NCBI GenBank assembly: GCA_017509065.1
Contig: JAFWQM010000030.1
Location: 1 to 39,840, forward strand
Origin: Clostridia bacterium
Lineage (GTDB): Bacteria; Bacillota_A; Clostridia; Christensenellales; Aristaeellaceae
Reading direction: 5' to 3'
Length of the DNA: 39,840 nt
Of this stretch, positions 32,416 to 39,840 are shown one piece after another; within the stretch, counting starts at the first letter, position 1; every line of letters begins with the position of its first letter. Under the pieces are notes generated by a model. The model was not told the DNA's origin, ran no database searches, and saw only the letters and a program-made list of their open reading frames with translations. The translations under genes and the position numbers were made by a program.

Positions 32416-33720
32416 TCAGCTTGCCGTCGGTTCTTCCGGCAATGGCTTGGCGCGGCGAACGCGGTGCGTCACCTGTTTCACCGGCAGGTCGCCGTATTCC
32501 AGCGTGGGTTTTGCGCCCTTTTCGATCACGTCTTTTGTGATGACGCACTTGCGCACACTGTCCTGGCCAGGCAGGTCAAACAGCGTATCCAGCAGCGCGT
32601 CTTCGATAATGGCGCGCAGGCCGCGGGCGCCGCTCTTGCGCTCGATGGCTTTTTTGGCGATAGCTTCCAGCGCGGCCGGTTCAAATTCAAGCGCTGCGCC
32701 GTCGAGATCGACCAGCTTCTGATACTGCTTCACCAGGGCATTGCGCGGCTCGGTCAGAATCTTCACAAGCGCTTCCTCGTCAAGCGCGTCCAAAGTAACG
32801 GTCACGGGGAGACGGCCAACGAATTCGGGGATCAGACCGAATTTCATCAGGTCTTCGGGGCGCATTTCGCGCAGGATGTCGCCAACGTTCTGCTTGGACT
32901 TGCCCTGGGGATCGGCGCCGAAGCCCATGGATTTCTTGCCGATGCGCTGTTCAATCAGCCGGGACAGGCCGTCGAAGGCGCCGCCGCAGATGAACAGGAT
33001 GTTGGTGGTGTCGATGCGCAGGCATTCCTGGTTGGGGTGCTTGCGTCCGCCCTGGGGCGGCACGTTGGCCACGGTGCCTTCCAGAATTTTAAGCAGTGCC
33101 TGCTGCACGCCCTCGCCGCTCACGTCGCGGGTGATGGAAACATTCTCGCCTTTGCGGGCGATCTTGTCGATTTCGTCAATATAGATGATGCCGCGCTGTG
33201 CGGAGCGAATGTCATTCCCCGCCGCCTGAATCAGGCGAAGCAGGATGTTTTCCACGTCTTCGCCTACATAGCCGGCTTCGGTCAGCGTGGTGGCGTCCAC
33301 GATGGCGAAGGGGACGTTCAGTATCCGCGCCAGCGACTGGGCCAGGTAAGTCTTGCCGCAGCCTGTGGGGCCGACCAGCAGCACATTGGACTTCTGCAGT
33401 TCCACGCCGTCCTTTTTCACCGGCGCGCCGATGCGCTTATAATGGTTGTACACAGCCACGCACAGCGTCCGCTTGGCCCGTTCCTGCCCGATCACGTATT
33501 CATCCAGCACCGCCTTCATTTCGGCAGGCGTAGGAATCTGGCCCGCGTCGGAAACGGGGGCTATGGCGTCAAGGTCGTCCGCTACGATTTCCTGGCAGAG
33601 CGCCACGCATTCATTGCAGATATACGCTCCGGGCCCGGCTATGATGCGGCGCACCTGGTCCTGTGTTTTCCCGCAGAAGGAGCAGCGCAGCTTCCGGGTA
33701 GTGATCTCATCCTTTGGCAT
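32416..33720 (-). CDS. clpX: ATP-dependent Clp protease ATP-binding subunit ClpX
   Basis: A 434-residue AAA+ unfoldase of normal length. The N-terminal zinc-binding domain has Cys13, Cys16, Cys35 and Cys38. Walker A is GPTGCGKT (117-124), Walker [10 protein letters not shown], and the RKSGARGLR sensor-2 region is near the C-terminus. The GYVGEDVEN pore loop is present. It unfolds tagged proteins and feeds them into ClpP. AGAGG lies upstream of the ATG. It follows clpP after a repeat-filled gap of about 140 bases. Confidence 0.98.
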   Translation of the reverse strand: MPKDEITTRKLRCSFCGKTQDQVRRIIAGPGAYICNECVALCQEIVADDLDAIAPVSDAGQIPTPAEMKAVLDEYVIGQERAKRTLCVAVYNHYKRIGAPVKKDGVELQKSNVLLVGPTGCGKTYLAQSLARILNVPFAIVDATTLTEAGYVGEDVENILLRLIQAAGNDIRSAQRGIIYIDEIDKIARKGENVSITRDVSGEGVQQALLKILEGTVANVPPQGGRKHPNQECLRIDTTNILFICGGAFDGLSRLIEQRIGKKSMGFGADPQGKSKQNVGDILREMRPEDLMKFGLIPEFVGRLPVTVTLDALDEEALVKILTEPRNALVKQYQKLVDLDGAALEFEPAALEAIAKKAIERKSGARGLRAIIEDALLDTLFDLPGQDSVRKCVITKDVIEKGAKPTLEYGDLPVKQVTHRVRRAKPLPEEPTAS

Positions 33721-33735
33721 GTTTACCTCTTTTTC

Positions 33736-33851
33736 AGGGATTAGGGAATAGGGATTAGGCAGTAGGCAATAGGCAATAGGCTTAAGAGAATATTATAAGG
33801 TGAAGCGCTTGCTTCCATCCTCTAATCTCTAATTCCTATTCCCTAATCCCT
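33736..33851. repeat. palindromic intergenic repeat element between clpP and clpX
   Basis: A perfect 17-bp inverted repeat (AGGGATTAGGGAATAGG at 33736-33752 and its complement at 33835-33851) bounds a ~116-base segment. The left arm continues as degenerate direct copies of GGGATTAGG and GGCAATAGG; the right arm as CCTCTAATCTCTAATT. The look is of a MITE-like or REP-like element. A TATAAT-like sequence (33791-33796) inside it could serve clpX. Confidence 0.7.
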
Positions 33852-33863
33852 CTCCTTCACTCC

Positions 33864-34451
33864 TCACTTCCTCCTGGGCTGATAGATCTCGTCGATGATA
33901 CCATACGCCAGCGCTTCCTGGGCGGACATGAAATAGTCGCGCTCCACGTCGTGCTGGATTTTTTCCAGGGGCTGGCCGGTCATTTCCGCCATGAGTCCGT
34001 TCATTTTGTTCTTGGTGCGCAGCAGCCATTCCGCGTGAATGGTCACGTCCGTCGCCTGGCCGGACGCGCCGCCGGAGGGCTGGTGGATCATGATCTCGCT
34101 GTTGGGCAGCGCAAGCCGCTTGCCCTTTTCTCCGGCCATGAGCAGGAACGCGCCCATGGAGGCGGCGAGCCCGACGCACACCGTGCGCACGGGGCACTTG
34201 ATGTAGTTCATGGTGTCGAAAATCGCCATGCCGGCCGTCACGGAGCCGCCGGGGCTGTTGATGTACAGGTTGATATCCGCGTCGGGGTTGTCGGTTTCCA
34301 GGAACAAAAGCTGGGCCACCACGGCGTTGGCCACCTGGTCATCGATCGCGCTGCCGAGGAACACCACCCGGTCTTTCAGCAGCCGGGAATAAATATCATA
34401 GGAACGCTCGCCATGAGCGGTCTGCTCGATAACATAAGGGATCAAAGACAT
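33864..34451 (-). CDS. clpP: ATP-dependent Clp protease proteolytic subunit ClpP
   Basis: A 195-residue serine peptidase that forms the double-heptamer chamber used by ClpX. The catalytic triad is Ser98 (GLAASMG), His123 (MIHQPSGG) and Asp172 (ERDYFM). The ATG at 34451 gives the standard N-terminus ([11 protein letters not shown]) and has AGGAGG 11 bases upstream; the longer frame from 34544 adds 31 unrelated residues. It lies in the order tig-clpP-clpX common in Firmicutes. Confidence 0.97.
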   Translation of the reverse strand: MSLIPYVIEQTAHGERSYDIYSRLLKDRVVFLGSAIDDQVANAVVAQLLFLETDNPDADINLYINSPGGSVTAGMAIFDTMNYIKCPVRTVCVGLAASMGAFLLMAGEKGKRLALPNSEIMIHQPSGGASGQATDVTIHAEWLLRTKNKMNGLMAEMTGQPLEKIQHDVERDYFMSAQEALAYGIIDEIYQPRRK

Positions 34452-34492
34452 TATTTCTGTATCCTCCTGGGATCGGGGTAAAACGTACTGCG

Positions 34493-34523
34493 CAGACTGT
34501 CGGGCGATTCGCCCGGCAGTCTG
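34493..34523. repeat. long GC hairpin between tig and clpP
   Basis: A 13-bp stem with one wobble (34493-34505 with 34511-34523) and a 5-base loop. Neither side is followed by a T run, so it is not a clear terminator; it may be an mRNA processing or stability element in the clpP leader. Confidence 0.6.
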
Positions 34524-34596
34524 CTTGCATCGGCATTCCGTCATCCCCGTCAGAGTATATGACGGCGAAAGGGAATCTATGCGGAGAAGAACCGGA

Positions 34597-35985
34597 TTAT
34601 TCTTCCTCTTTCTCTTCTTCTTCGGTAACGGCGGCGGCAGCGTCTTCCACAGCCTTGAGGGTTTCGGCGGCGTCGATGCGGTCCGCTTCGTCCTTCACTT
34701 CCACCTGGGCGGTTTCCACGATCATGTCCACCACCTTGCGGATCTTGGCGTTACCCTTGAGGTATTCCTTCTGCCGGTCGTTCAGGCCCTTCTTGAATTC
34801 TTCCAGTTCGCGGCCGCTGCGCTCCGCTTCCTCGGCGGTGGCCTTTTCCACTTCTTCCTCGGTCACGTCAACGTTTTCAGCTTTGATGATGGCATCCAGC
34901 ACCAGCTGCATTTTCACGCGGTTCTTGGCCTCGGGCTTGTACATTTCCTTGACCTGGTCCTCAGTCTGGCCGGTATATTTGAGATAATCCTCGTACTTTA
35001 AGCCCTGATACATCATCCGAAGCTTCAGTTCGCGGATCATCACGTCGGTCTCATCCTCGATCATGGCGTCGGGAATATCGCAGTCTGCGGCGTCCACAGC
35101 CTGCTGCACCAGCTCGTTTTCCAGCTGCGCGGCGGCGTTCTTTTCGGCGCGGTCGGTCAGCTGCTTGGTGATATCGGCCTTGTAGTCCGCGAAGGTGTCA
35201 AATTCGCTCACGTCGGCGGCGAAGTCATCGTCCAGAGCCGGAACAACCTTCGTCTGAATGCCGTTCACCTTCACATGGAACACGGCGTCCTTGCCCTTCA
35301 GGTTTTCAGCGTGGTACTCGTCGGGGAATTTCACGTTCAGGTCCTTTTCCTCGCCGATGTTCATGCCGATCATCTGCTCTTCAAATCCGGGAATGAAATG
35401 GCCGGAGCCGATTTCCAGGGTCTGGTTTTCAGCGGTGCCGCCCTCAAAGGCCACGCCGTCCACAGTGCCCGCGTAGTTGAGGTTCACGGTGTCGCCGTTT
35501 TCCACGGCGCGGTCGGTCACGTCCGCCATGGTGGTGGCCTTATCCACATCCTGCTGGATGCGATTTTCGATTTCTTCTTCGGTCACCTTATGTACAAACT
35601 TGGTGGCTTTGAGGCCCTTATAGTTGCCCAGCTCCACGTCGGGTTTCACGAACACCTTAACGGAGAACTGCAGATCCTTGCCCACGCCGATCTGCTTCAT
35701 TTCGTCCACTTCGGGGCGGTCTACTACCTGCAGGTCGTTTTCCTTGACTGCGGCTTCGTATTCGGCGGGGAACAGGATATCAAAAGCGTCGTCATAAAAC
35801 ACGCCCTCGCCATACATGCTTTCGATCAGGCGGCGGGGAGCCTTGCCCTTGCGAAAACCGGGCACGGCAATGCGGCCGCGCACTTTCAGATAAGCTTTCT
35901 GTACCGCTTCGTCAAACTTTTCGGAAGCGATTTCAAAATTGATTTTCACTTGATTACTGGAAATTTTTTCAACTGTGTAACCCAT
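34597..35985 (-). CDS. tig: trigger factor, ribosome-associated chaperone and prolyl isomerase
   Basis: A 462-residue cytoplasmic chaperone. The ribosome-docking signature GFRKGKAP is at 43-50. An FKBP-type isomerase domain lies at ~155-240 ([26 protein letters not shown]), followed by the helical chaperone body. The C-terminus is very acidic (EEEEKEEE). The start at 35985 is chosen because GGAGG lies 9 bases upstream and the protein begins MGYTVEKI, close to the usual N-terminus. Confidence 0.97.
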   Translation of the reverse strand: MGYTVEKISSNQVKINFEIASEKFDEAVQKAYLKVRGRIAVPGFRKGKAPRRLIESMYGEGVFYDDAFDILFPAEYEAAVKENDLQVVDRPEVDEMKQIGVGKDLQFSVKVFVKPDVELGNYKGLKATKFVHKVTEEEIENRIQQDVDKATTMADVTDRAVENGDTVNLNYAGTVDGVAFEGGTAENQTLEIGSGHFIPGFEEQMIGMNIGEEKDLNVKFPDEYHAENLKGKDAVFHVKVNGIQTKVVPALDDDFAADVSEFDTFADYKADITKQLTDRAEKNAAAQLENELVQQAVDAADCDIPDAMIEDETDVMIRELKLRMMYQGLKYEDYLKYTGQTEDQVKEMYKPEAKNRVKMQLVLDAIIKAENVDVTEEEVEKATAEEAERSGRELEEFKKGLNDRQKEYLKGNAKIRKVVDMIVETAQVEVKDEADRIDAAETLKAVEDAAAAVTEEEEKEEE

Positions 35986-36055
35986 CAGGAACACCCTCCA
36001 TATTTTGCCGTTCGGCATGGTTGTGCCCCGTGCCATGCACAAAGCACTATCTTAT

Positions 36056-36084
36056 ATCATATCATACATCCATAACGTTTGCAA
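36056..36084 (-). promoter_or_regulatory. promoter of tig
   Basis: TTGCAA (36079-36084), 17 bases and TATGAT (36056-36061) on the minus strand. An overlapping TATGAT (36061-36066) lies at a spacing that is too short. Confidence 0.75.
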
Positions 36085-36114
36085 GGGATTCGCCGGGATA
36101 TAAACCGTGTTCAA

Positions 36115-36131
36115 TTACAAAATTTTTGTAA
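36115..36131. repeat. AT-rich palindrome downstream of the esterase gene
   Basis: TTACAAAA and TTTTGTAA form perfect 8-bp arms around one base, 10 bases past the esterase stop. It may serve as a weak terminator. Confidence 0.4.
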
Positions 36132-36140
36132 ATTTTCGTC

Positions 36141-37040
36141 CTATCCCTTCAATCGGTCATACAGAAACGCGCCAAGCTGGTGGTTGGCCGCTTTGCTCTC
36201 CTCGAAGCCGAACGCCTGGAACACATGGCACATGCCCTCCCAGCGCACCAGATGCGCGTCCACGCCGTCGCACAGCATGTTTTCCTCCAGCTTTTCCGAA
36301 TCGCTGAGCAGGATCTCGCTGGTGCCGCAGTGGATCAGCGTGGGTGGAAGGCCGTGATAATCAGCGTACAGCGGCGATATTTCCGGGCTTTCCAGGCGTT
36401 CTTCGCTCCCCGCGAAGGCAATCGCGCTTTGCAGGAGTTCGTCGGCGTCCAGGGTCGCGTCCACGTCCTTCAGCGTCCGGTAGCTCTCCCCCGTTTGCGC
36501 AAGATCAACCCAGGGAGACATCAGCGCCATAGCGCCCGGCAGTTCTTCCCCCTCGTCCCGCAGGCGCAGGACAAGGGCGAGCGCCAGGTTTCCCCCCGCG
36601 CTCTCCCCCACCAGGCCGATCTTCTTCGCCGGATAGCCCGCGTACCGCAGGTATCTGTAAGCGCGGTAAGCGTCCTCCAGCTGCGCAGGATAAGGATGTT
36701 CCGGCGCGAGGCGGTAGGAAAACGTCAGCGCGCGAATGCCCGCCTCCGCGCAGATGGGCGAAATCAGCGCCCGGCACTGCAAGAGTCCGCCGGTCACATA
36801 CGCGCCGCCGTGCAGGTGGATGAGCGCCGCGTCCTCTGCCCGTATTTCTTTGGGCGATATCATCACGGCGGGCATATCCAAGCCTTCCACCAGCTTCGCT
36901 GTGGTGCCGAATAAACGCATCTTCGCCACTTTTTCCGCGGGAGCGTCGATTTTCATGAGCATTCCGTTGCTCACGTTGCTGGCAAGCTTTTTATGGGAAC
37001 GAATCAATTCCAGCATTTCCTGGCTTCTCCGGCTTGGCAC
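36141..37040 (-). CDS. alpha/beta hydrolase of the hormone-sensitive-lipase esterase family
   Basis: A 299-residue cytoplasmic esterase. HGGAYVTGG (77-85) forms the oxyanion hole, GESAGG holds nucleophile Ser147, and His272 (MCHVF) with Glu242 or Asp247 completes the triad. Substrates are short acyl esters, possibly acetylated sugars. The start is GTG at 37040, which has AGGAGG 6 bases upstream; a longer frame to 37142 would be translated through a perfect palindrome and gives an atypical N-terminus. Confidence 0.9.
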   Translation of the reverse strand: MPSRRSQEMLELIRSHKKLASNVSNGMLMKIDAPAEKVAKMRLFGTTAKLVEGLDMPAVMISPKEIRAEDAALIHLHGGAYVTGGLLQCRALISPICAEAGIRALTFSYRLAPEHPYPAQLEDAYRAYRYLRYAGYPAKKIGLVGESAGGNLALALVLRLRDEGEELPGAMALMSPWVDLAQTGESYRTLKDVDATLDADELLQSAIAFAGSEERLESPEISPLYADYHGLPPTLIHCGTSEILLSDSEKLEENMLCDGVDAHLVRWEGMCHVFQAFGFEESKAANHQLGAFLYDRLKG

Positions 37041-37046
37041 GTGAAT

Positions 37047-37052
37047 CCTCCT
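37047..37052 (-). promoter_or_regulatory. ribosome-binding site deciding the GTG start of the esterase
   Basis: AGGAGG lies 6 bases before the GTG at 37040. No comparable site precedes the ATG at 37142. Confidence 0.7.
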
Positions 37053-37076
37053 AACGTGGGAAAGGAGAGGAGTTTT

Positions 37077-37121
37077 CTGGGGGAAACCATTCTTTGGCGG
37101 CCAAAGAATGGTTTCCCCCAG
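37077..37121. repeat. perfect 45-bp palindrome
   Basis: Arms of 22 bp (37077-37098 and 37100-37121) match without error around one base. Neither side has a T run. It lies between the CotH-like gene and the esterase and would form a very stable hairpin in RNA or a cruciform in DNA. Confidence 0.85.
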
Positions 37122-37202
37122 CCCCCTTTCCAAGAAAGCCATAAAGGTATTGTTGCTTTAATCAAGCTGCAAAATATCGAAAATAAGTCAAAGTGAAAGA
37201 TT

Positions 37203-39170
37203 TTATTTCAGTATATTCGTTTCCTGCAATTTACGCTGTATTTCACCGAAATACTGTTCCACCTCAGCGTCCTTCAGCTTCATGTGCTTTTGCAGCATTC
37301 CCACAATCTTGACCGGGCGCATCCGGGCGTAGTATTTCACCGCGTCCACGTTCTGCCGCCAGGCTTTCATCGTGAAATGCGGCCAGCGTTCCAAATGGCG
37401 CGGCAGGAGCATTTCAATCGTCTCCTCCCACGGTTGGAAATGCGCCTTCACATACGGCCATTGGAACGATAAATCCAGCACCTCCGCAAAGCGTGTCAGG
37501 AATTTCGCTTTCATCTCCGGCACGTTCAGCAGCGCAGCCAGCGGTTCATGGCGGAAGCCCTGCACTTTATCGTTGACCTTTTTCAGGTAGTAGTTCATCG
37601 GCCCGGATTCCATGGAAAGGAACCCCGCTTCCACGTCGAACAGCAGGTATTTCCATTTGCCGCCCGGCACGCGGTACACCCGCACGTTGGTGAAATCGTT
37701 GTTGCCAATGATGATTTCAAAGGCAGCGTGGGTGAACAGGCTGTCAACGTCCAGATTATCCAGCACGTATTGCAGATTGTCCGGGTCGTTCAGATCCTTT
37801 TTCTTGCAGAAATCGCACAGCGCCAGCCAGTCCTCGTTGCTGCCGTTATTGACGAATTCGTCGCGGCCTGTGCGGGCCAGGATGTCGATATTGTCTATAT
37901 CATCCGCGTCCGTCACGCCCTCCCACTGGGCTACGAAATACTTGTTGATCTTTTCACGAAGGTTGTAGTGCCCCCAATATTGCCCGTTGATATAGACTTC
38001 AATCGCCAGCGCGTCCTGATAGATGATGTTCAGCGGTTCCGCCAGGGAAGAAATGACCGGGTCGCGCAGGCGGGTGGAGAATGCGTCGGAATTGGTGGAG
38101 CGCAGCAACAGAGACTTGTAGCTGTCATAGTCCCGATTCGGGAAAGGGTTGAAATAGAACCGGTCTTCCCCATACGCTTTCCGGGCAAACACGGCGATAG
38201 ACTTCTGGGCGTTCTGCCGCGCGGAATGACCCGCGGTGGTGAACGTGCCCAGCTGGTTGATCTCGCACCCGCCGCCCAAGTTGAAATACTCCACGTTCAT
38301 GGGGTATTCCCAGTCGTGCTCGTAATTAGGATAATTGGCGTTGTTTCCCTTCACCAGCAGACCCGTTTTCTTGTCGAACAGATACTTGTCGTCGGTGATC
38401 AGGGAAATGACCGGCACAGGCTGCTCCAGGCCGATGAAGTAAGAGGCTGACACCGTTTCGGACGGCACCTGGTTTTCACCGAACGCCCGCACGCGGAGCA
38501 CGGTCGTTTTTGTGACAGCTAAACCTTCCGATGGAAACAGCTTTGATTTCTCCGTTGGAGTGGAGCCGTCCGTCGTATATCTGACCGAATCGCCTTGGAC
38601 ACTCACGGTTACAGCGCTGTCATAAAACCCACCTGGCGTGACGATCTCCGGCAGTTCCGCGCGGGAAGCGTAACCCGTTTTGACGTTCTTTTTCCCCGGC
38701 GTGGCTTCCGTGAAATACAGATACTCGCTCTGTCCGTCGGGGATACCCCAGGACACGTTGCCGTACTGGGCGGGAATTTCAAGGGACGCTATCAGCGTTT
38801 CACCGTCCTTGTCCGTCAGGTACAAGTCGTCGCCCGAGGCGGAGATTTTGAAATTGGCGTAGTAGGTGCCGTTCTTGCCGGGGTTCAGTTCCTCCCCCGT
38901 GCAGTACACTAAAACATACCCACCCGCCTTTACCGTGGTATTCTTGGGGAAAGCCCATTTGGTCAGCTTCTTTTTACTGTCGGACAGATAGCACCCGCTC
39001 AGATCGACGTTCTTTTTCCCGGTGTTGTGGATTTCAACCCAGTCATAAGCTTCCCCGTTCACATACACGCCGTTGGACGCCATCACTTCGCTGAATTCGA
39101 TTTCGGCCATCGCGGGCACGCACAGCGCCAGAAATAAAAACAGGCATGGCAGCAGCTTTTTCAATTGCAA
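37203..39170 (-). CDS. secreted lamin-tail / CotH-kinase-like protein
   Basis: A 655-residue exported protein. Residues 1-22 are a signal peptide (AMA before Glu23). A lamin-tail domain follows (about 24-140: EIEFSEVMASNG, DWVEIHNTGKKNVDLSGCYLSD), then a chitobiase-type C-terminal module (about 185-245: VRYTTDGSTPT). A CotH-like atypical kinase domain fills ~280-600, with NNDFTNVRVYR and LFDVEAGF near the presumed active site. Family members phosphorylate spore-coat proteins in Bacillus, and related proteins occur on the surface of anaerobes. The 106-codon gene just upstream may be cotranscribed. Confidence 0.9.
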   Translation of the reverse strand: MQLKKLLPCLFLFLALCVPAMAEIEFSEVMASNGVYVNGEAYDWVEIHNTGKKNVDLSGCYLSDSKKKLTKWAFPKNTTVKAGGYVLVYCTGEELNPGKNGTYYANFKISASGDDLYLTDKDGETLIASLEIPAQYGNVSWGIPDGQSEYLYFTEATPGKKNVKTGYASRAELPEIVTPGGFYDSAVTVSVQGDSVRYTTDGSTPTEKSKLFPSEGLAVTKTTVLRVRAFGENQVPSETVSASYFIGLEQPVPVISLITDDKYLFDKKTGLLVKGNNANYPNYEHDWEYPMNVEYFNLGGGCEINQLGTFTTAGHSARQNAQKSIAVFARKAYGEDRFYFNPFPNRDYDSYKSLLLRSTNSDAFSTRLRDPVISSLAEPLNIIYQDALAIEVYINGQYWGHYNLREKINKYFVAQWEGVTDADDIDNIDILARTGRDEFVNNGSNEDWLALCDFCKKKDLNDPDNLQYVLDNLDVDSLFTHAAFEIIIGNNDFTNVRVYRVPGGKWKYLLFDVEAGFLSMESGPMNYYLKKVNDKVQGFRHEPLAALLNVPEMKAKFLTRFAEVLDLSFQWPYVKAHFQPWEETIEMLLPRHLERWPHFTMKAWRQNVDAVKYYARMRPVKIVGMLQKHMKLKDAEVEQYFGEIQRKLQETNILK

Positions 39171-39193
39171 ATGATTCCTCCAAAATATCTATG

Positions 39194-39487
39194 TTACAGA
39201 TACGAAGCGTAAGGGTTCTGCTTCTTTTTCTTCTTGTCCGGGTCGATGAACTCCACTTCCATGCGGTCGAAGGGCACGTCCTCTACAAAATGCTCCTTCA
39301 AAAAACGCGCTTGGGAGAACTGCTCCCAATCCCGCTCATGCTTATTAAGAATCAAAGGCCGGCTTACATCAAGCTGTTTGCATGCCGTTTCAAGCGCCTC
39401 CTGCCACGCATCATGACTGCAATCAACCGTCGTATCCTTTTCAATCCTGGTTTTGTGCATCAGCCGTACCCATATTCCGGCGGCCAT
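39194..39487 (-). CDS. small protein of unknown function
   Basis: A 97-residue soluble protein with a strongly basic segment before the C-terminus (DPDKKKKKQNPYASYL). No motif is recognised. The start at 39487 is preferred: GGGGAG lies 9 bases upstream, while the alternative GTG at 39514 falls on the predicted transcription start and would be leaderless. The gene ends 24 bases before the CotH-like gene and probably shares its transcript. Confidence 0.65.
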   Translation of the reverse strand: MAAGIWVRLMHKTRIEKDTTVDCSHDAWQEALETACKQLDVSRPLILNKHERDWEQFSQARFLKEHFVEDVPFDRMEVEFIDPDKKKKKQNPYASYL

Positions 39488-39496
39488 ATCCACCAA

Positions 39497-39502
39497 CTCC
39501 CC
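39497..39502 (-). promoter_or_regulatory. ribosome-binding site deciding the ATG start at 39487
   Basis: GGGGAG on the minus strand, 9 bases before the ATG. The promoter position makes the upstream GTG unlikely. Confidence 0.6.
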
Positions 39503-39520
39503 GTCTTTTTTCACCGTTTT

Positions 39521-39549
39521 ATTATCGCATAGAACACATTAGATTGCAA
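39521..39549 (-). promoter_or_regulatory. promoter of the small gene and the CotH-like gene
   Basis: TTGCAA (39544-39549), 17 bases and GATAAT (39521-39526) on the minus strand, starting directly after the tuf terminator. The transcript would begin near 39514. Confidence 0.8.
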
Positions 39550-39554
39550 GCGTT

Positions 39555-39585
39555 AAAAACCCGGCAGGGCCAATGCCCTGCCGGG
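39555..39585 (-). terminator. Rho-independent terminator of tuf
   Basis: A perfect 11-bp GC stem (39560-39570 with 39575-39585) is followed on the minus strand by TTTTT (39555-39559). Confidence 0.95.
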
Positions 39586-39692
39586 GTGAGCTTCTGAGCG
39601 TAAGAAGCCGCTTTTTGATGATGCCAGCCGTGCTCACATACGTGGCCCGGCTGGACGGAATCAGCCTGCGGCTGATTTCCTCATCGTTTGGA
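39586..39692 (-). other. structured 3' UTR of tuf
   Basis: Between the tuf stop and its terminator lie two more hairpins: 39657-39680 (GGAATCAGCC with its complement, one bulged base) and 39624-39654 (CCAGCCG with CGGCTGG). No reading frame is credible here. The region may stabilise the abundant tuf mRNA or yield a small RNA. Confidence 0.6.
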
Positions 39693-39840
39693 TTATTCCA
39701 CCATGCGCACCACGGCGCCGGCGCCGACGGTGTGGCCGCCTTCGCGGATAGCGAAGCGCAGACCGGCTTCGATGGCGATGGGGGTGATCAGTTCAACTTC
39801 CATTTCCACGTTGTCGCCGGGCATAACCATCTCAACGCCC
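39693..39840 (-). CDS. tuf: translation elongation factor Tu, 3' end only
   Basis: Only the last 48 codons are inside the window; the frame is open at base 39840. The sequence reads through [36 protein letters not shown] and ends VRMVE, the highly conserved domain III of EF-Tu, which delivers aminoacyl-tRNA to the ribosome. The run on to TAA at 39693-39695 is normal. Confidence 0.97.
   Translation of the reverse strand, partial: GVEMVMPGDNVEMEVELITPIAIEAGLRFAIREGGHTVGAGAVVRMVE

Noticed and set aside
31672..33744. Plus-strand open frame (690 codons) opposite the patatin gene and clpX
   Set aside because: Crosses two clear minus-strand genes and their terminator; antisense shadow.
33736..33851. 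CRISPR array
   Set aside because: The repeats are short, degenerate and inverted, without regular unique spacers, and there are no cas genes.

Overview
This window looks like chromosomal DNA of an anaerobic, Gram-positive-type bacterium of the class Clostridia, probably a fibre-degrading gut or rumen species. The reasons are an NAD(P)-linked [FeFe]-hydrogenase-type gene set, strong SigA-type promoters (TTGACA/TTGCAA, 17 bp, TATAAT), purine-rich GGAGG ribosome-binding sites, Rho-independent terminators, sugar and nucleoside ABC importers and a secreted GH10 xylanase. Genus level cannot be fixed from sequence alone. Every gene I can support is on the minus strand, so transcription runs from high to low coordinates. 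The long plus-strand open frames are mirror images of real genes.

From the right-hand edge: the 3' end of tuf with a structured 3' UTR and terminator (39555-39840); a small unknown protein followed by a secreted lamin-tail/CotH-kinase-like protein (37203-39487); an HSL-type esterase preceded by a perfect 45-bp palindrome (36141-37121); then the protein quality-control block tig-clpP-clpX (32416-35985), with a palindromic repeat element between clpP and clpX; then a patatin-like lipase (31498-32343).

The centre (about 19.1-31.4 kb) is the most unusual part. A consensus promoter, a leader with a terminator-like hairpin and a cre-like palindrome precede a run of eight closely spaced genes: a membrane-anchored fusion of carbohydrate-binding-like domains to a sugar-binding protein, a first permease pair (one member carrying an extra N-terminal PH/GRAM-like domain), an NHL-propeller/TPR membrane protein, a Yip1-like membrane protein, a DUF5696 protein resembling a glycoside hydrolase, and a second permease pair. 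A second sugar-binding protein with its own promoter and terminator follows, then a secreted GH10 xylanase. No ATPase gene is in the cluster, so the permeases must borrow a shared MsmK/UgpC-type ATPase. I read this as a glycan capture, surface processing and uptake system that is only partly characterised.

Between 12.2 and 15.9 kb lie a zinc-ribbon membrane protein of unknown role, an unannotated-looking 6S RNA gene (ssrS) with a perfect consensus promoter, truA, and a small conserved protein of unknown function. From 12.2 down to 3.0 kb lies a BMP-type (nucleoside) ABC importer: binding protein, ATPase and two permeases. It is followed by a second, degenerate ATPase, a lone extra permease and a class II galT, ending at a strong terminator. 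The left edge (1-2690) is a hydrogenase electron-input operon: hndA-like, a GHKL ATPase, hndB-like and a truncated hndC-like gene. The catalytic hydrogenase subunit would be expected just off the left edge.
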